Under the pieces are notes generated by a model. That model did not search any database. It had not been told where the DNA came from and saw only the letters and a list, made by a program, of their open reading frames with translations. The translations under genes were made by a program, and so were the position numbers. A DNA stretch of 64,000 nt from Halichondria panicea (taxonomy: Eukaryota > Porifera > Demospongiae > Suberitida > Halichondriidae). The DNA lies in assembly GCF_963675165.1 (NCBI RefSeq), contig NC_087385.1, positions 594,001 to 658,000 of the forward strand. The letters run 5' to 3'. Of the stretch, positions 61,270 to 64,000 are shown piece after piece (within the stretch, counting starts at the first letter, position 1; every line of letters starts with the position of its first letter).

Positions 61270-61449
61270 TGTAGTGTACTGAGTATTTGTTCTTATTGTA
61301 TAATTTATGTATTGTGACGTCATCATTTACTTCCTGTGTTGCTGTATTTATACTTGAGTTTTGTCATTAATATCAGTCTCTTTGTGCAAGTAATTCTGAA
61401 TGATTGTTATTACTTATCGTGCTTGAACTAACTAAGTCAATACACGACA
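61270..61449 (+). repeat. Right LTR of the Ty3/gypsy element
   Basis: 180 bp, matching the left LTR base for base as far as I can read. It is followed by AATAT and then by the continuation of the duplicated flank (gatttggattgcagacgctacc). Confidence 0.9.
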
Positions 61450-62335
61450 AATATGATTTGGATTGCAGACGCTACCATGCATGTTGCTTACTATACCACG
61501 TATATACAATAATTATCAACCCATGATGTCCAAATGTGCATAATTATGTTAGGCCAGGGGACAGGCGATGGGGAAAATAGTAAAATGTAAAGGGATCGAA
61601 AACAAAAATGCATGAGCTGTAATATGGCTTCTGTGTACATTAAGCCAGACATTACTGCACTTATATAGTGTTGTAATACTGCCGCGCCCTAGACTCGCAA
61701 GCCGTCACTTTGCACGGCTAAAACCTAAAACTAGCCCCGTGTATATGTGTATAGACACTCGTGTTGCACAGTCAGCATATCAGATAAGATTCTAAGTGGC
61801 TGCTGGTTTTCGTGACGCCAGTCTACTGCACGTGATACTTACATTAGCTAGAATTTTCTAGTGCTACGTCACTATCAATGATATTGTGGTAACCGCATGC
61901 GATCTAGCCACTTGAGTTGCCACAAATATCGTGGCAAACGTTGCACGAGTCTCTACACGAAGTTTGACCAGTCTACTGTTCGCCGTGCAACAGTGACAGC
62001 TTGCGAGGCTCATGTCCCTGGGCCCACGCCATCTCTATAATTATGCTCACAGCTTATCTTGCATCCCATGCATTCACACGGAGTACAAGTTACTCATCAA
62101 CTTGACAACATGTACATGCACTTAATACTAGTAAATTGTATAGTATCATTGACACACATGCATGCAGGTTAACTCACCAAATGTAGATATGTACTTGAGA
62201 ATTGCACTAGCTACTTGACTAGCATTGATCTCTCTTGTAGTACCAAGGTCTGGACTAATTACTCTTAATGATATTCATATCAAAAGGCTAAGAATTACCA
62301 CAATCTAGCCAATCCACCACATAATATGGGATTCA
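61450..62335. repeat. Segmental duplication, second copy (right part)
   Basis: Continues the duplicate: 61450-61535 matches 49122-49205, then a jump to a match with 50812-51620 up to about 62335. It includes the second copy of the small TIR element (about 61688-62010). There are scattered single-base and short indel differences from the first copy. Confidence 0.8.
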
Positions 62336-62756
62336 ATTTCAGTCCACAAATTAAGCTATAATACCAAAAAGGTGACTGGTGAAGCCACTAGCACCAACGT
62401 TGCATAACATAAAAAATACACCCCAATGTGTTGCCTGATTAGTAAAATATTTTATATTTGGCTTCATGCTGTACATAATTATATTATTTTAATTATAGCT
62501 GCATATTAAAATGCTATTTGCCTTGTGTGGAAACATAGCACCTCCAGAGTGGAGAGAGAGGAATCTCAATGATTGCTGCATGCATGACTGTACATGCACT
62601 CAAGCAAATATCATTAATTAAGTCAGCAATCTACATTCAACAAATGAACACAAAAAAATTGAACAAAAATCATAACACCAAGACAACTAAACAAAACACT
62701 ACTAACACAACAATGTCACACAGACAGTACAGTTCTAACACAGTCCCACAGTCTCT
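62336..62756. other. 3' flank of the HOIL-1 gene
   Basis: AT-rich sequence with a run of aac/aca repeats near 62640-62720. Probably 3' untranslated region and spacer. No other gene was seen. Confidence 0.35.
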
Positions 62757-64000
62757 TCAGTGACAGTTCCTACAGGTCGGAGTGCACTTCTTACCCCCCA
62801 CACGGCACTGACACCCACCAGACTTGTCCCCGGTGCCCTGCACAACACAAGAACACATCATAAGCAATTATGATAGCTTCAAATACTATAGAAACGTGTG
62901 AGTAATTATTGTTGGTGGCTGGTAGATTGCTTGTTGTACATGTGTACACGGTGCTTTCCCCTTGTAGTGGGTTTGTTTGTTATGATGTAGAGGCTGTTAC
63001 ATAATCATGTTGTGTAATGTACTAGGGAATTTCCCCTGATTACGGCTTGTTTATGTACAACTAGGGACACAGCCAGATTGCCTAGTAACGATACGTACAG
63101 CTGGTCCCCATCGCCGTCCCTTGGTGGCCCAGCATATTTCAGTACGACACATGGAGCAGCGGATCCAATCACATCCGTCCTTCTTCTGGACGATGATCTT
63201 ACACTGAGGGCAGTTCATAGCTTCACCGTTCTTCACCAGACCCTGTGCACAAGACACAGAGTATAGAATAACATTAACAACAGCTTGAAGTTGAAGAGGG
63301 TATTAAATGAAGCTTTGCAAGGACCTGCTACTAGTTCCAATACTCGGTCAATCACCTAGCTACCTCACCTGCACCAGGGTTTTAAAACTAGCCAAACTAA
63401 AAATGGTTATAAATACTTAATCATACCTAAACCTGCTATCAAATAGGGTATGGTACATACACGTGTACTGTACCTCGAGCATCATCTGCGTTGCCATGGC
63501 AGCCTCATCATTGGCCGCCCTCCTCTTGAGATCGTCCTGATACTCCTTACAATCCATGCCCTCGTGAATAGCCTTACACAGGAGACAGTTACGCTTGTTG
63601 CACACCGGACACTGGAACTCGTTTACATCGTCCTCATAGAAACAGAAAGCTGTACAATCGGGAGTCTTACAATGGAAGCTGTTGGGGGAGGCGTTCTCTG
63701 CCTCACGTAGACCACGCCTTTGCACCGCCTCTAATTCCTCGTCACTCAGAACCTGCAGATTGAAAAATGGGAATGTGATAATTGTCCGTAAAAGTGCAGG
63801 TTCCTGTTCTACTCATTCTACAAGATACATAATTATGGTGTCTGTTAGTGAACTACTACTTTAGGGACTCAAAAGAGTAAGTTTAATTCTAGGATCATGT
63901 AGGGAACGTATATAAGGACAGTATCCCACCCCATTGGAGACGTGATCTCTCTTAAGAATACAATAATAGTGTCTGCATGAGCACTGGAAGACTAGGGCAT
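62757..64000 (-). CDS. RBCK1: HOIL-1 (RBCK1) RBR ubiquitin ligase, C-terminal part
   Basis: The C-terminal half of an RBR-type E3 ligase. Exons 63474-63752, 63099-63242 and 62757-62837 join in phase 0. The first has the IBR zinc ligands ([46 protein letters not shown]). The second is RING2 ([20 protein letters not shown] with the catalytic-type Cys, then [11 protein letters not shown]). The last gives [20 protein letters not shown] and the stop. The DDVNEF and GCDWIRC spacing matches HOIL-1 of animals. A possible further exon at about 63930-64000 ([21 protein letters not shown]1-like) reaches the right edge. The N-terminal UBL and NZF domains lie outside the window. HOIL-1 works in the LUBAC complex making Met1-linked ubiquitin chains, the substrate CYLD removes. 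Confidence 0.88.

Larger units (their letters stand above)
57060..61449 (+). mobile_element. Complete Ty3/gypsy LTR retrotransposon (4,390 bp)
   Basis: Two 180-bp LTRs, a primer-binding region right after the left LTR, one gag-pol frame, and a polypurine tract (aagggggaaggaa, 61257-61269) before the right LTR. 5-bp target duplication AATAT. The empty site is preserved at about 49118-49135 in the parental copy of the segmental duplication. Identical LTRs and an unbroken frame indicate a recent, possibly still mobile insertion. Confidence 0.93.

Overview
The window looks like nuclear DNA of an early-branching animal, most likely a sponge. The genes have many short GT-AG introns, the proteins are metazoan (CYLD, PIG-U, HOIL-1, a Roco/ZU5/CARD protein), and the intergenic DNA is AT-rich and full of foldback transposons. 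The species and phylum are inference; no direct marker is present.

Layout. Positions 1-34200 (all minus strand) hold a tandem array of CYLD-type deubiquitinase genes. Several carry an extra C-terminal exon with a coiled coil and a protein kinase domain. In order: a 5' portion of a four-CAP-Gly CYLD-like gene (1-2800); a CYLD-kinase gene whose kinase is broken (2925-7976); a PIGU tail fragment; an orphan CAP-Gly exon; an intact CAP-Gly/kinase gene without the protease (9474-12835); transposon debris, including a RecQ fragment and an IS1016/Merlin-type transposase relic (12.9-15.9 kb); a CYLD-kinase pseudogene (15923-20150); a second intact CAP-Gly/kinase gene (20257-23517); a longer PIGU fragment; the intact CYLD-kinase fusion (26166-31138, 1,339 codons by my splicing); and intact PIGU (31236-34182). 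On the plus strand follow a CYLD-like gene with no kinase (34374-39665) and a short canonical CYLD (40780-43612). A minus-strand ankyrin-Roc-COR-ZU5-CARD gene lies at 43880-48915. From 49 to 62 kb there are repeats, a segmental duplication of the Roco gene's 5' end and a fresh-looking Ty3/gypsy retrotransposon (57060-61449). The right edge holds the 3' part of RBCK1/HOIL-1 (minus strand).

How it fits together. CYLD removes Met1- and Lys63-linked ubiquitin chains, HOIL-1 is part of the ligase complex that makes Met1-linked chains, and CARD/Roco/ZU5 proteins are typical innate-immune adaptors. The window therefore reads as a ubiquitin/NF-kB-type signalling neighbourhood, although functional linkage is inference. 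The main novelty candidate is the CYLD-coiled coil-kinase fusion. Its protease is a phase-symmetric 7-exon cassette, so sister genes that lack it still join CAP-Gly domains to a kinase in frame. The array has grown by tandem duplication carrying PIGU 3' ends along, and it contains both intact and decaying copies.
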